Shown here one piece after another: positions 17,160-24,162 of a DNA stretch of 36,632 bases (positions within the stretch are counted from its first letter, which is position 1; each line of letters starts with the position of its first letter). Made by a program: the position numbers and the translations under genes. Below the pieces are notes generated by a model. That model was given only the letters and a program-made list of their open reading frames with translations. It did no database searches and had not been told where the DNA came from. This DNA is from Clostridia bacterium (lineage in GTDB: Bacteria > Bacillota > Clostridia > Oscillospirales > CAG-272). The DNA is taken from NCBI GenBank assembly GCA_029007295.1, contig JAQXHN010000005.1:1-36632 (forward strand), in the 5' to 3' direction.

Positions 17160-18893
17160 ATGCGTATTCAAGGAAACGGACAGTCTCCGCTTGATGAGCT
17201 TCGCAAAATAAACGAGCAGGTTGCGGAACAAAAGAGCAAACGGGACGCTGTAAAAGCGTCTGATTCAGCCGTGTCCCGCACCGAAGCTGCAAGACGTGAC
17301 TCAATGCCGAAAGCAAATGCGCCCTCAAAAAAAGAGGCGGCAAATCAAATTAATAATTCTCAGAGCCCGAGTACCGAGAAGCCTTTGAATCCCAGCGAGG
17401 GAAGACGGTATGATTTTCAAAATCAAGCAGAATCCGACGGTGTATTCAATGCGGCAAAGAAAACGCCGAATCCTCGCCCCGTCGGCATAACGCGTAATTC
17501 CGAGGGCAGGGCGCCTCAGGGTGTAAAGCGCATTCCGAGAAGGACGGAGTTTAATCCCGATATGCCGACCCAAAGCGCAAAATCCGATACTATTCTTTAT
17601 AAGACAAACGCACTTAACCGAAGCGCTTCAGTTCCCGATTCGCATTCGCCGAAAACGGTTGTTATGAGTCAAGGCGTATCGGATAATCGAAGACGCACGG
17701 CAAGCCCAAGTCCTAACCGTCCGATGAAGAACTCCCGTTCCGACAAAAACGGCGCAAGGGAGAAAAAGGACGACTCTTATTCGGATTCATTTGACGAAAG
17801 TGTCGGTAAGGGTATAGTATCAAGCGCCGTAAAAGCGGTTATTTATATTGTTTGCGTTCTCGTTGTTTCGGGATTTTTGAGTCTTATGACCATTCTTGTT
17901 GCAAACGACGCCTTCGCATTTGTTAAGAGCGGAGATGAGGTTAAGATAACCATGTCGGAAAATGCAACGCTCGGTGATATTGCGTCTGTGCTCCATGACA
18001 ACGGAATTATTAAATATCCTACGATGTTTAAATTGTACTGCAATCTCCGTCATAAGACCAGTGATAATTACCTTTACGGTGAATTTACCGTATCACCCGC
18101 AATGGGCTACGATGCTTTGATTGAGGAATTTTTGCCGTCGGTTCATACACGAAAAGAAGTTACCGTTACGCTCATAGAGGGCATGAACGTTGATGAAATA
18201 ATTGATACCTTCCTTGAAAACGGTATAGGAACCCGAGAGGGCTTTGTGGATGTAATCCAAAATTATGATTTTGATTTTTGGTTTGTTGATGAGCTTGACG
18301 CAAAAATTGCTTCAAATCCCGAATCGGGCAGAAAATACCGCCTTGAGGGCTATCTTTTCCCCGATACCTATAATTTTTATAACACGGCAAGCGAAGCCGA
18401 CGTAATATATAAGCTGCTCGATAACTTTAATTCGAAATTTGACGAATCAATGCGTCAGAGAGCGCAGAGCTTGGGCTATACGGCGGACCAGATTGTCACG
18501 ATGGCGTCTATGATTCAGAAGGAAGCGAAATATGTTTCCGATTACGGCAACGTTTCATCTGTTTTCTATAACCGTTTGAATAAGGGACAGAACCTTGAAA
18601 GTAATGCAACGGTTCAGTATATGATGCCTAAAGAGGAGGTCGAATTGAAGCTTACCCGTGAGCAAATCGATAAATATGACAGCGCATACAACACGTATTT
18701 GCATTCGGGACTTCCCGTTGGAGCGATTTGCAATCCGTCGCTTAATTCGCTGAACTGGGCGCTCTATCCTACGAGTACAAAGTATTATTATTTTGTTTCC
18801 GACTCACTCGGCTATAACCTTTTTGCAACAACTTATTCAGAACATGAAAAGAACTGCGCAAAGGTCGAGTCGGCGAGCGCCGACGGGCAATAA
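17160..18893 (+). CDS. mltG: Endolytic murein transglycosylase MltG
   Basis: 577 residues from ATG 17160 (AAAGGA 12 nt upstream; an ATG at 17148 is too close to that site). MltG cuts nascent glycan strands and sets their length. A long basic, low-complexity cytoplasmic region (1-210) precedes one membrane helix (about 222-247), a LysM-like domain, and the YceG catalytic domain with Glu396 in EGYLFPDTY, followed by MASMIQKEAKY and YLHSGLPVGAICNP. The cytoplasmic extension is much longer than in E. coli, as in other Firmicutes. The last codons (ESASADGQ) lie in a sequence that recurs 100 bp downstream. Confidence 0.92.
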   Translation: MRIQGNGQSPLDELRKINEQVAEQKSKRDAVKASDSAVSRTEAARRDSMPKANAPSKKEAANQINNSQSPSTEKPLNPSEGRRYDFQNQAESDGVFNAAKKTPNPRPVGITRNSEGRAPQGVKRIPRRTEFNPDMPTQSAKSDTILYKTNALNRSASVPDSHSPKTVVMSQGVSDNRRRTASPSPNRPMKNSRSDKNGAREKKDDSYSDSFDESVGKGIVSSAVKAVIYIVCVLVVSGFLSLMTILVANDAFAFVKSGDEVKITMSENATLGDIASVLHDNGIIKYPTMFKLYCNLRHKTSDNYLYGEFTVSPAMGYDALIEEFLPSVHTRKEVTVTLIEGMNVDEIIDTFLENGIGTREGFVDVIQNYDFDFWFVDELDAKIASNPESGRKYRLEGYLFPDTYNFYNTASEADVIYKLLDNFNSKFDESMRQRAQSLGYTADQIVTMASMIQKEAKYVSDYGNVSSVFYNRLNKGQNLESNATVQYMMPKEEVELKLTREQIDKYDSAYNTYLHSGLPVGAICNPSLNSLNWALYPTSTKYYYFVSDSLGYNLFATTYSEHEKNCAKVESASADGQ

Positions 18894-18988
18894 TCGCATA
18901 CCGTTCGTATAAAATTCGATCTGCCACATCACGCAAACAAAACTTTGCCGAAGACAAAAATGCGACGAGTCGGCGAGCGATAACGGGC
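18866..18988. repeat. Imperfect direct repeat at the mltG 3' end
   Basis: CGAGTCGGCGAGCG at 18866-18879 recurs exactly 100 bp later at 18966-18979; after four differing bases CGGGC also matches (18884-18888 and 18984-18988). The first copy codes the MltG C-terminus and contains the palindrome GTCGGCGAGCGCCGAC (18869-18884). The DNA between stays open on the minus strand for more than 80 codons but has no ribosome site. It may be part of an interspersed repeat family, which cannot be tested from one window. Confidence 0.5.
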
Positions 18989-19052
18989 GTTCGAAACTCA
19001 TCATATGACAAATTTTTCACAATTTATTTAAGATAAAAATTAAACGTAGTTA

Positions 19053-19081
19053 TTGCAAATTATACAATTATAAGGTATAAT
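19053..19081 (+). promoter_or_regulatory. Promoter of the NifU-like/GGGtGRT operon
   Basis: TTGCAA (19053-19058) and TATAAT (19076-19081), 17-nt spacer. The operon's ribosome sites are strong (AAGGAGATAT and AAGGAGGATA), suggesting high expression. Confidence 0.8.
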
Positions 19082-19132
19082 AGCCGTGTATGAGTTTATC
19101 ATAGAAATATAATATAAAGGAGATATATAAAA

Positions 19133-19852
19133 ATGAGCAACACCGAATTCGGTTGTCCGTATGCCTGCTCCAAAGAAGTGCAGAATATGCATACGGTAGC
19201 AAAGGGACCAAAGCACGGTCCGGCGCCTATTCCCGAAGAGGGCAAATGGGTTGAATCCAAGCAGATTACAGACATTTCCGGCTATACGCACGGTATCGGC
19301 TGGTGTGCGCCTCAGCAGGGTGCCTGCAAGCTTTCGCTCAATGTAAAAAACGGCATTATTGAGGAAGCTCTCGTTGAAACTATCGGTTGTTCCGGTATGA
19401 CGCATTCCGCAGCTATGGCGGCTGAAATTCTTCAGGGCAAGACGCTTCTTGAGGCGCTGAACACAGACCTTGTATGCGACGCTATTAACACGGCAATGCG
19501 TGAGCTTTTCCTGCAGATTGTTTACGGACGTTCGCAGTCCGCTTTTTCCGACGACGGTCTTGTTATCGGCGCAGGCATGGAGGATCTCGGTAAGGGCTTC
19601 CGTTCGATGGTCGGTACTATGTACGGCACAAAGGGCAAGGGAGTTCGTTATCTTGAGATGACGGAAGGCTACTGCACAAGAATGGCTCTTGATGAAAACG
19701 ACGAGGTTATCGGCTATGAATTTGTATCTCTCGGCAAGATGACCGACTTTATCAAGAAGGGCATGGAGCCGAACGAAGCTTATAAGAAATCTATGGGAAC
19801 ATACGGCCGTTTCGACGAGGCGGTTAAGTATATCGACCCCAGATGCGAGTAA
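19133..19852 (+). CDS. NifU/IscU-like iron-sulfur scaffold protein
   Basis: 239 residues. The central part resembles the NifU N-terminal/IscU fold: ACKLSLNVKNGIIEEALVETIGCSGMTHSAAMAAEIL matches the pattern of a Cys after the strand pair and the helix that follows (here CSGMTHS). Additional Cys residues occur near the N-terminus (GCPYACSK), at GIGWCAPQQGAC, and in LVCDAI, so a cluster or metal could be bound. It is longer than IscU (about 130) and has no SufS, SufB or IscS neighbour. Such proteins are annotated as scaffold proteins by similarity; the real role is unproven. It is co-transcribed with the GGGtGRT gene 17 nt downstream. Confidence 0.72.
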   Translation: MSNTEFGCPYACSKEVQNMHTVAKGPKHGPAPIPEEGKWVESKQITDISGYTHGIGWCAPQQGACKLSLNVKNGIIEEALVETIGCSGMTHSAAMAAEILQGKTLLEALNTDLVCDAINTAMRELFLQIVYGRSQSAFSDDGLVIGAGMEDLGKGFRSMVGTMYGTKGKGVRYLEMTEGYCTRMALDENDEVIGYEFVSLGKMTDFIKKGMEPNEAYKKSMGTYGRFDEAVKYIDPRCE

Positions 19853-19869
19853 TAAGGAGGATATGAAAA

Positions 19870-20868
19870 ATGGCACAGTTTGAAGGCTATGAAAGACGCG
19901 AAGCGAAAATTCTCGCCGCGCTTAAAGAATTCGGAATTTCCTCCATCGACGAATGCAAGGAAATTTGCGCTTCCAAGGGTATTGACCCTTATAAAATTGT
20001 TGAAGAGACTCAGCCTATCTGCTTTGAGAACGCAAAGTGGGCTTATACGGTAGGCGCCGCAATCGCAATTAAGAAGGGCTGCAAAAAGGCTTCTGACGCC
20101 GCCGCCGCTATCGGTATCGGTCTTCAGGCGTTCTGCATTCCCGGTTCCGTTGCCGAAAACCGCAAGGTTGGTCAGGGACACGGCAACCTCGGCGCAATGC
20201 TTCTTTCCGACGAAACGGAGTGCTTCTGCTTCCTTGCAGGTCACGAATCCTTTGCTGCCGCAGAGGGCGCAATTAAAATTGCGCTCAATGCAAACAAAGT
20301 CCGTTCTAAGAATCTCCGTGTTATCCTGAACGGTCTGGGCAAGGACGCCGCTTACATTATTTCGAGAATTAACGGCTTCACATACTGCGAAACGGTATTT
20401 GATCCCTATACCGAAACAGTTACGGTAACAAAGGAAATCCCGTTCTCAAAGGGACCGAGAGCCGACGTAAAGTGCTACGGTGCGGACAACGTTCCCGAGG
20501 GTGTTGCGATTATGAGACTTGAAAATGTAGGAGTTTCCATCACAGGTAACTCTACAAACCCGACTCGATTCCAGCATCCCGTTGCAGGCACATACAAGAA
20601 ATGGTGTGTTGAAAACGGCGTTAAGTATTTCTCTGTTGCGTCCGGAGGCGGCACAGGTCGTACGCTTCACCCGGATAATATGGGCGCAGGTCCTTCTTCC
20701 TACGGTATGACGGATACAATGGGAAGAATGCACTCCGACGCTCAGTTCGCAGGCTCTTCCTCCGTTCCGGCTCATGTTGAAATGATGGGTCTTATCGGCA
20801 TGGGCAACAACCCGATGGTAGGTGCTACCGTTGCGGTTGCCGTTGCCGTAGAAGAGGCAATGAAGTAA
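19870..20868 (+). CDS. GGGtGRT family protein (unknown function)
   Basis: 332 residues, with the diagnostic SGGGTGRTLHPDN at residues 258-270 (GGGTGRT at 259-265). The family is named for this glycine loop and has no established function; the loop looks like a phosphate or nucleotide contact, which is inference. Other landmarks are GQGHGNLGAMLL, CFLAGHESFAAAEGA, and a C-terminal VGATVAVAVAVEEAMK helix. Start ATG behind AAGGAGGATATGAAAA. The gene pairs with the NifU-like gene, a conserved arrangement as far as I know. Its last 99 bp are duplicated about 2 kb downstream, which makes the 3' end a junction of an accessory islet. Confidence 0.88.
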   Translation: MAQFEGYERREAKILAALKEFGISSIDECKEICASKGIDPYKIVEETQPICFENAKWAYTVGAAIAIKKGCKKASDAAAAIGIGLQAFCIPGSVAENRKVGQGHGNLGAMLLSDETECFCFLAGHESFAAAEGAIKIALNANKVRSKNLRVILNGLGKDAAYIISRINGFTYCETVFDPYTETVTVTKEIPFSKGPRADVKCYGADNVPEGVAIMRLENVGVSITGNSTNPTRFQHPVAGTYKKWCVENGVKYFSVASGGGTGRTLHPDNMGAGPSSYGMTDTMGRMHSDAQFAGSSSVPAHVEMMGLIGMGNNPMVGATVAVAVAVEEAMK

Positions 20869-20871
20869 GCC
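20773..20871 (+). repeat. Direct repeat, copy A (3' end of the GGGtGRT gene)
   Basis: 99 bp that recur at 22825-22923 with three differences (at 20775, 20781 and 20823), all at third codon positions and all silent in the GGGtGRT frame. Identity stops sharply 3 bp after the stop codon (20872 T against 22924 G). Confidence 0.95.
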
Positions 20872-20955
20872 TTGTTAAATAAGTTTTTTGAAGCTTTTGA
20901 ACTTCACCTTGCGATTTTAAAAATTTAATCATATAATAGTAAAAAATAAATAATT

Positions 20956-21001
20956 AGACACATCATTTTTTAAGATTTCATAAATGATGTGTCTATATTT
21001 T
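20956..21001 (+). terminator. Terminator after the intact GGGtGRT gene
   Basis: Perfect 13-bp stem (20956-20968 with 20982-20994), then ATATTTTTT. Its outer arm AGACACATC resembles AGACGCATC of the terminator at 22970 beyond the second repeat copy. Confidence 0.88.
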
Positions 21002-21081
21002 TTGCATAACTAGCGATGAGCTTTGCAATGAAAAATTATAATGAAGGCGGTAAAAGAAAGTCTAAAAAAATGTCTTATATC

Positions 21082-21363
21082 TTATAAGCTCTCTAAAAAT
21101 GCAATCAAGAGCTTTTTTTGTTTTGGCGTGAGCTTAGAAAGCGCAACTAACAGTTTATCGTCCTTAGTCTCTAAATTAAAAAAATCTTGAAGCGAGATAC
21201 CCATTGCGTCGCATATCAACTGTAAGTGCCCAACAGTAATATCTGCCTGACCAAGTTCAACTCTGCGTAAATGTGTCTGAGATACCCCCGCCTTTTCGGC
21301 TAAACCGTTTTGTGTGAGACAACACATGGTTCTTAATTCAAGCAGTTTTTTACCAACATCCAT
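21082..21363 (-). CDS. XRE-family transcriptional regulator of the islet
   Basis: 93 residues. A single Cro/C1-type helix-turn-helix spans about residues 5-60 (LTQNGLAEKAGVSQTHLRRVELGQADITVGHLQLICDAMG), followed by a short basic tail ending in LIAFLESL. AAGGAG stands before the ATG. It is divergent from the membrane-protein gene, and three AGTCTTATA repeats lie between them, one just upstream of its own start. This suggests it represses both itself and the two-gene cargo operon. No protease or sensor domain is present. Confidence 0.88.
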   Translation of the reverse strand: MDVGKKLLELRTMCCLTQNGLAEKAGVSQTHLRRVELGQADITVGHLQLICDAMGISLQDFFNLETKDDKLLVALSKLTPKQKKLLIAFLESL

Positions 21364-21380
21364 ATTCCAACTCCTTAGTT

Positions 21381-21452
21381 AGTCTTATAGGAATATTTTA
21401 ACACAAAAAAATATTTTTATTAGTCTTATAAGGTTGACAAATCAGTCTTATA
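21381..21452. promoter_or_regulatory. Three AGTCTTATA operator repeats
   Basis: Identical 9-mers at 21381-21389, 21422-21430 and 21444-21452, all in the same orientation. The starts are 41 and 22 bp apart, close to four and two helical turns. The second copy lies just before the -35 at 21434 and the third lies within the spacer between -35 and -10. Likely binding sites of the XRE regulator; inferred from position and repetition. Confidence 0.7.
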
Positions 21453-21462
21453 ATGTTATAAT
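21434..21462 (+). promoter_or_regulatory. Promoter of the islet cargo genes
   Basis: Consensus TTGACA (21434-21439) and TATAAT (21457-21462), 17-nt spacer. Because of this, an in-frame TTG at 21434 cannot be the start of the next gene. Confidence 0.88.
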
Positions 21463-21532
21463 GTGTCTAATATTAGTTTTAATATTTTTTCATAATATTA
21501 AGGCTGTAAACAATCAAATGTGGGGGATAAAA

Positions 21533-22213
21533 ATGGAACCAAATGATAATTATTCAGAACAGTCGGTTTCTTTGGAAAAAGACACTATTGATTTAAGGGG
21601 GAACGAGTCTCATTCTGCGCCTCAGGAGAAGAAATATAAGAGACTTCTTTTCGCCGGTCTTTTGACGATTCCTGTTTTAGTAGTTATGATTATTGCAAGT
21701 CAGTTGTTTTTTGCATACGCAATGGCGTATTCAAATAACGCATTGTTTTTTGGATTGTTGATAGTATCGGTTCCGTTTGCTTTGGCATCCATACCGTTTT
21801 TGCTTCACGCTAAGGCCAAGTTTTCGGGTTCGGGAACAAAGCGTAAAATGGAAAAAGGCGCATCAACGCTGCTTTATATCTTGGCTATTTTAATGGTAGC
21901 GTCGGCTATGGTTTGTGGCTTTTCCAAAGCTTTTTCGAGTGTAGGATTATTAAACATGTTTTCTGTTGGATTATTTATTATTATGGCGATTACTTTCATA
22001 ATGTATTGCAACGCAGTTTCTAATCAAAGCGGTGTTGAAGCATATTATTGCTTTGCAAAAGCAATGTTAGTTGCATTTATATTGTCGTCACCTGTCGGAT
22101 TTGCTTTAGGAATGCTATTAAGATTGTTGGAAAAAGCTATAATTGCTGTTATTGTGCTTTTTGTTGTGTTTATATTTTTTGGAGGAAGCGTTATATATTA
22201 TCGTCGTGGATAA
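21533..22213 (+). CDS. Islet membrane protein, six predicted helices
   Basis: 226 residues from ATG 21533, which has GGGGGA before it and lies about 65 nt after the predicted transcription start. Residues 1-36 are polar and acidic then basic (KKYKR), so the N-terminus should be cytoplasmic. Six helices are predicted at about 38-62, 70-92, 111-132, 139-160, 172-196 and 201-222, with short basic loops (KRKMEKG after helix 2) and a YYRRG tail. I recognise no family and no catalytic motif. It is the first gene of the cargo operon; the zinc-ribbon gene follows 25 nt later. Confidence 0.8.
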   Translation: MEPNDNYSEQSVSLEKDTIDLRGNESHSAPQEKKYKRLLFAGLLTIPVLVVMIIASQLFFAYAMAYSNNALFFGLLIVSVPFALASIPFLLHAKAKFSGSGTKRKMEKGASTLLYILAILMVASAMVCGFSKAFSSVGLLNMFSVGLFIIMAITFIMYCNAVSNQSGVEAYYCFAKAMLVAFILSSPVGFALGMLLRLLEKAIIAVIVLFVVFIFFGGSVIYYRRG

Positions 22214-22238
22214 TTGAATAAAGAAAGGGCTTATAATT

Positions 22239-22832
22239 GTGGGATTTTTGGATTTATTTAGAAGTGTTGGAGAATTACAACAACAAAGCGGCATTGTTAA
22301 AAATACACGTCAGCAAATTTTTAATATACGCGACCGACTTCGCAATGCCCCTCAGTTTTCTGAAATCTTTTACAATATTGTAAAAGATCCTTCGCATCCG
22401 CCGTTGCAGATTGTGATAGATTATACACAAGGTAATTTTTTTAGTATGGACTGGGATGTTCGAACAGATAATTACGAGCCGTATCTTATTGCAAAATACA
22501 CTGATACGAATATCGCTTATGAGGAAGGTTGCGCAATTTTTCTTCTAATTCAGGAGTGTTATCCTGACGTGTATGATTTTCCGAATAGAACTGTTACTCA
22601 AATATCCGAAGGAGTTCCGCTGGAACTTAATATGAATAATAAGTTTCAGTGCAAACGATTAATTCCGGCTACAACTCCCGTTCAGCTTACTAATAAGTCT
22701 GATCAAAGCTCACCTCAAACAACATGCGAATCTTCGAGCGCCGCAACCGTGAATCGTTTTTGCTCAAACTGCGGCGCAAAGCTTGATGAAACAGCACGTT
22801 TTTGTTCGTCTTGCGGAGTTGCAACACGTTGA
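22239..22832 (+). CDS. Islet protein with C-terminal zinc ribbon
   Basis: 197 residues from a GTG start that has AAAGGG 9 nt upstream; no ATG is available. The N-terminal 140 residues (MGFLDLFRSVGELQQQSG, then a mixed alpha/beta region with IVIDYTQGNFFSMDWDVR) match no family I know. A Ser/Gln/Thr linker leads to a zinc ribbon with Cys175, Cys178, Cys189 and Cys192 (FCSNCGAKLDETARFCSSCG). The last two codons and stop fall inside repeat copy B, so its C-terminus was set by the junction. Probably acts with the membrane protein upstream. Confidence 0.78.
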   Translation: MGFLDLFRSVGELQQQSGIVKNTRQQIFNIRDRLRNAPQFSEIFYNIVKDPSHPPLQIVIDYTQGNFFSMDWDVRTDNYEPYLIAKYTDTNIAYEEGCAIFLLIQECYPDVYDFPNRTVTQISEGVPLELNMNNKFQCKRLIPATTPVQLTNKSDQSSPQTTCESSSAATVNRFCSNCGAKLDETARFCSSCGVATR

Positions 22833-22923
22833 GATGATGGGTCTTATCGGCATGGGCAACAACCCGATGGTAGGCGCTACCGTTGCGGTTGCCGTTGCCG
22901 TAGAAGAGGCAATGAAGTAAGCC
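22825..22923 (+). repeat. Direct repeat, copy B (displaced GGGtGRT 3' end)
   Basis: Second copy of the 99-bp repeat. It keeps the reading frame for the last 31 residues of the GGGtGRT protein and its TAA at 22918-22920, but has no start or ribosome site and so is not expressed as such. The zinc-ribbon gene stops within it (TGA at 22830-22832). Confidence 0.95.
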
Positions 22924-22969
22924 GTCGGGCAAAATAAAATTCTTATTACAAAATTATTTATTAATAATG

Positions 22970-23015
22970 AGACGCATCCCTTTGAAAGCTTTCAAAAGGA
23001 TGCGTCTTTATTTAT
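22970..23015 (+). terminator. Terminator after repeat copy B
   Basis: 10-bp outer stem (22970-22979 with 22998-23007) and an inner 16-bp palindrome TTTGAAAGCTTTCAAA (22981-22996), then TTATTTATT. Probably the original terminator of the GGGtGRT operon before the islet was gained. Confidence 0.85.
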
Positions 23016-23151
23016 TCCTAAAACAGGGTCAGTGACATTCGGGTAAAAGCTGTTGAATACCCTATTTGATAACTCATTTATTAAGAGGTTTTCCGCTTTC
23101 GTTTTGTTGCGGCTTTACAGACGAATGATGTGCTGACTTTTTCAATTATAC

Positions 23152-23180
23152 TTTACAATCTTATGCTTTTATGGTAGAAT
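23152..23180 (+). promoter_or_regulatory. Promoter of the sugar kinase operon
   Basis: TTTACA (23152-23157) and TAGAAT (23175-23180), 17-nt spacer, about 20 nt before GGAGGA of the first gene. Confidence 0.75.
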
Positions 23181-23207
23181 AAAACAAAACTGATTCGGAG
23201 GATAATT

Positions 23208-24161
23208 ATGTATTATTTAGGCATTGATCTCGGCGGTACCAATATTGCGGTAGGTATAGTCGATGAAAACTTCAACATAGTAATTAAGGATAAGGTGCCG
23301 ACGGGTGCGGGCAGGGATGCGGATCTTGTAATAGACGATATGGCAAAGCTTGCAAAAGAGCTTTGCGAAAAGTCGGGCATCTCATTCGATGAAATCGCAT
23401 ATGCAGGTATAGCCGCTCCCGGAACGGTTGATCCCGCTAACGGCGAAGTTAAATATGCAAACAATATTAAAATGTTCCACTATCCCATTGCCGCAAAGCT
23501 TACGGAGCGTATCCCCGTAAAGAAGGTTTATCTTGAAAACGACGCTAATGCCGCGGCTCTTGCAGAAGCAAAGGCAGGAGCCGGCAAGGGCTATAACAAT
23601 GTTGTCTTGATTACTCTCGGCACAGGGCTCGGCGGCGGTATTGTCCTTAACGGAAAGATTTACACAGGCTTTAACTACGCAGGAGCAGAGCTCGGTCACA
23701 TGGCGATTGAGTATGGCGGAAAGCCCTGTACCTGCGGCAGATGCGGCTGCTGGGAAGCATATTCGTCCGCAACCGGACTTATCAATATGACAATAGAAAA
23801 GCTTAATGAAACAAAGGACACCGAAATGTGGGATTTAATCGGCGGAGATATTGAAAATGTTTCGGGAAGAACTGCATTCAAAGCCGCAAGAAACGGCGAC
23901 AGGGCGGGGCTTGAGGTCGTGGATTCCTACATAAAATACCTTGCATACGGTATGACAAATATAGTAAACATTTTTCAGCCTGAGATTTTCGCCGTAGGAG
24001 GCGGTGTTTGCAACGAGGGGGATTATCTGATAGAGCCTTTAAAGAAGCTGGTTGATGAGTGGCAGTACGGAACAAGCTCCCACGATGACAAAACCGTAAT
24101 TTGCAAGGCTACCCTCGGCAACGACGCCGGAATTATCGGCGCCGCAGTATTAGGGTTGTGA
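23208..24161 (+). CDS. glk: ROK family glucokinase
   Basis: 317 residues. Phosphorylates glucose with ATP at C6. The ROK fold is shown by the N-terminal phosphate loop GIDLGGTNIAVGIVDE, the sugar-binding ENDANAAALAE, GTGLGGGIV, and the ROK zinc site CTCGRCGCWE with Cys174, Cys176, Cys179 and Cys181 plus the upstream His in GAELGHM. No DNA-binding domain precedes it, so it is an enzyme and not a ROK repressor. The ribosome site is GGAGGA. A fructokinase follows, so the pair could feed both halves of sucrose or similar sugars into glycolysis; no transporter is next to them. Confidence 0.92.
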   Translation: MYYLGIDLGGTNIAVGIVDENFNIVIKDKVPTGAGRDADLVIDDMAKLAKELCEKSGISFDEIAYAGIAAPGTVDPANGEVKYANNIKMFHYPIAAKLTERIPVKKVYLENDANAAALAEAKAGAGKGYNNVVLITLGTGLGGGIVLNGKIYTGFNYAGAELGHMAIEYGGKPCTCGRCGCWEAYSSATGLINMTIEKLNETKDTEMWDLIGGDIENVSGRTAFKAARNGDRAGLEVVDSYIKYLAYGMTNIVNIFQPEIFAVGGGVCNEGDYLIEPLKKLVDEWQYGTSSHDDKTVICKATLGNDAGIIGAAVLGL

Positions 24162-24162
24162 T

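Larger units (their letters stand above)
20872..22824. mobile_element. Accessory islet between the 99-bp repeats
   Basis: About 1.95 kb bounded by two near-identical copies of a host gene's 3' end, the pattern left by integration at a conserved gene end or by recombination with a foreign allele. It holds a terminator, a minus-strand XRE regulator and two plus-strand genes under a repeat-operator promoter. The genes look richer in A+T, especially at third positions, than the flanking ones. No integrase, transposase or inverted-repeat ends are visible, so if mobile it would depend on functions supplied elsewhere. Confidence 0.6.

Noticed and set aside
18769-19020. An 83-codon minus-strand frame across the mltG 3' end
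   Set aside because: It overlaps the real mltG end and has no ribosome site; better treated as part of a possible DNA repeat.
21434-21532. An N-terminal extension of the islet membrane protein from a TTG at 21434
   Set aside because: The TTG is the -35 of a consensus promoter; the mRNA would begin downstream of it.
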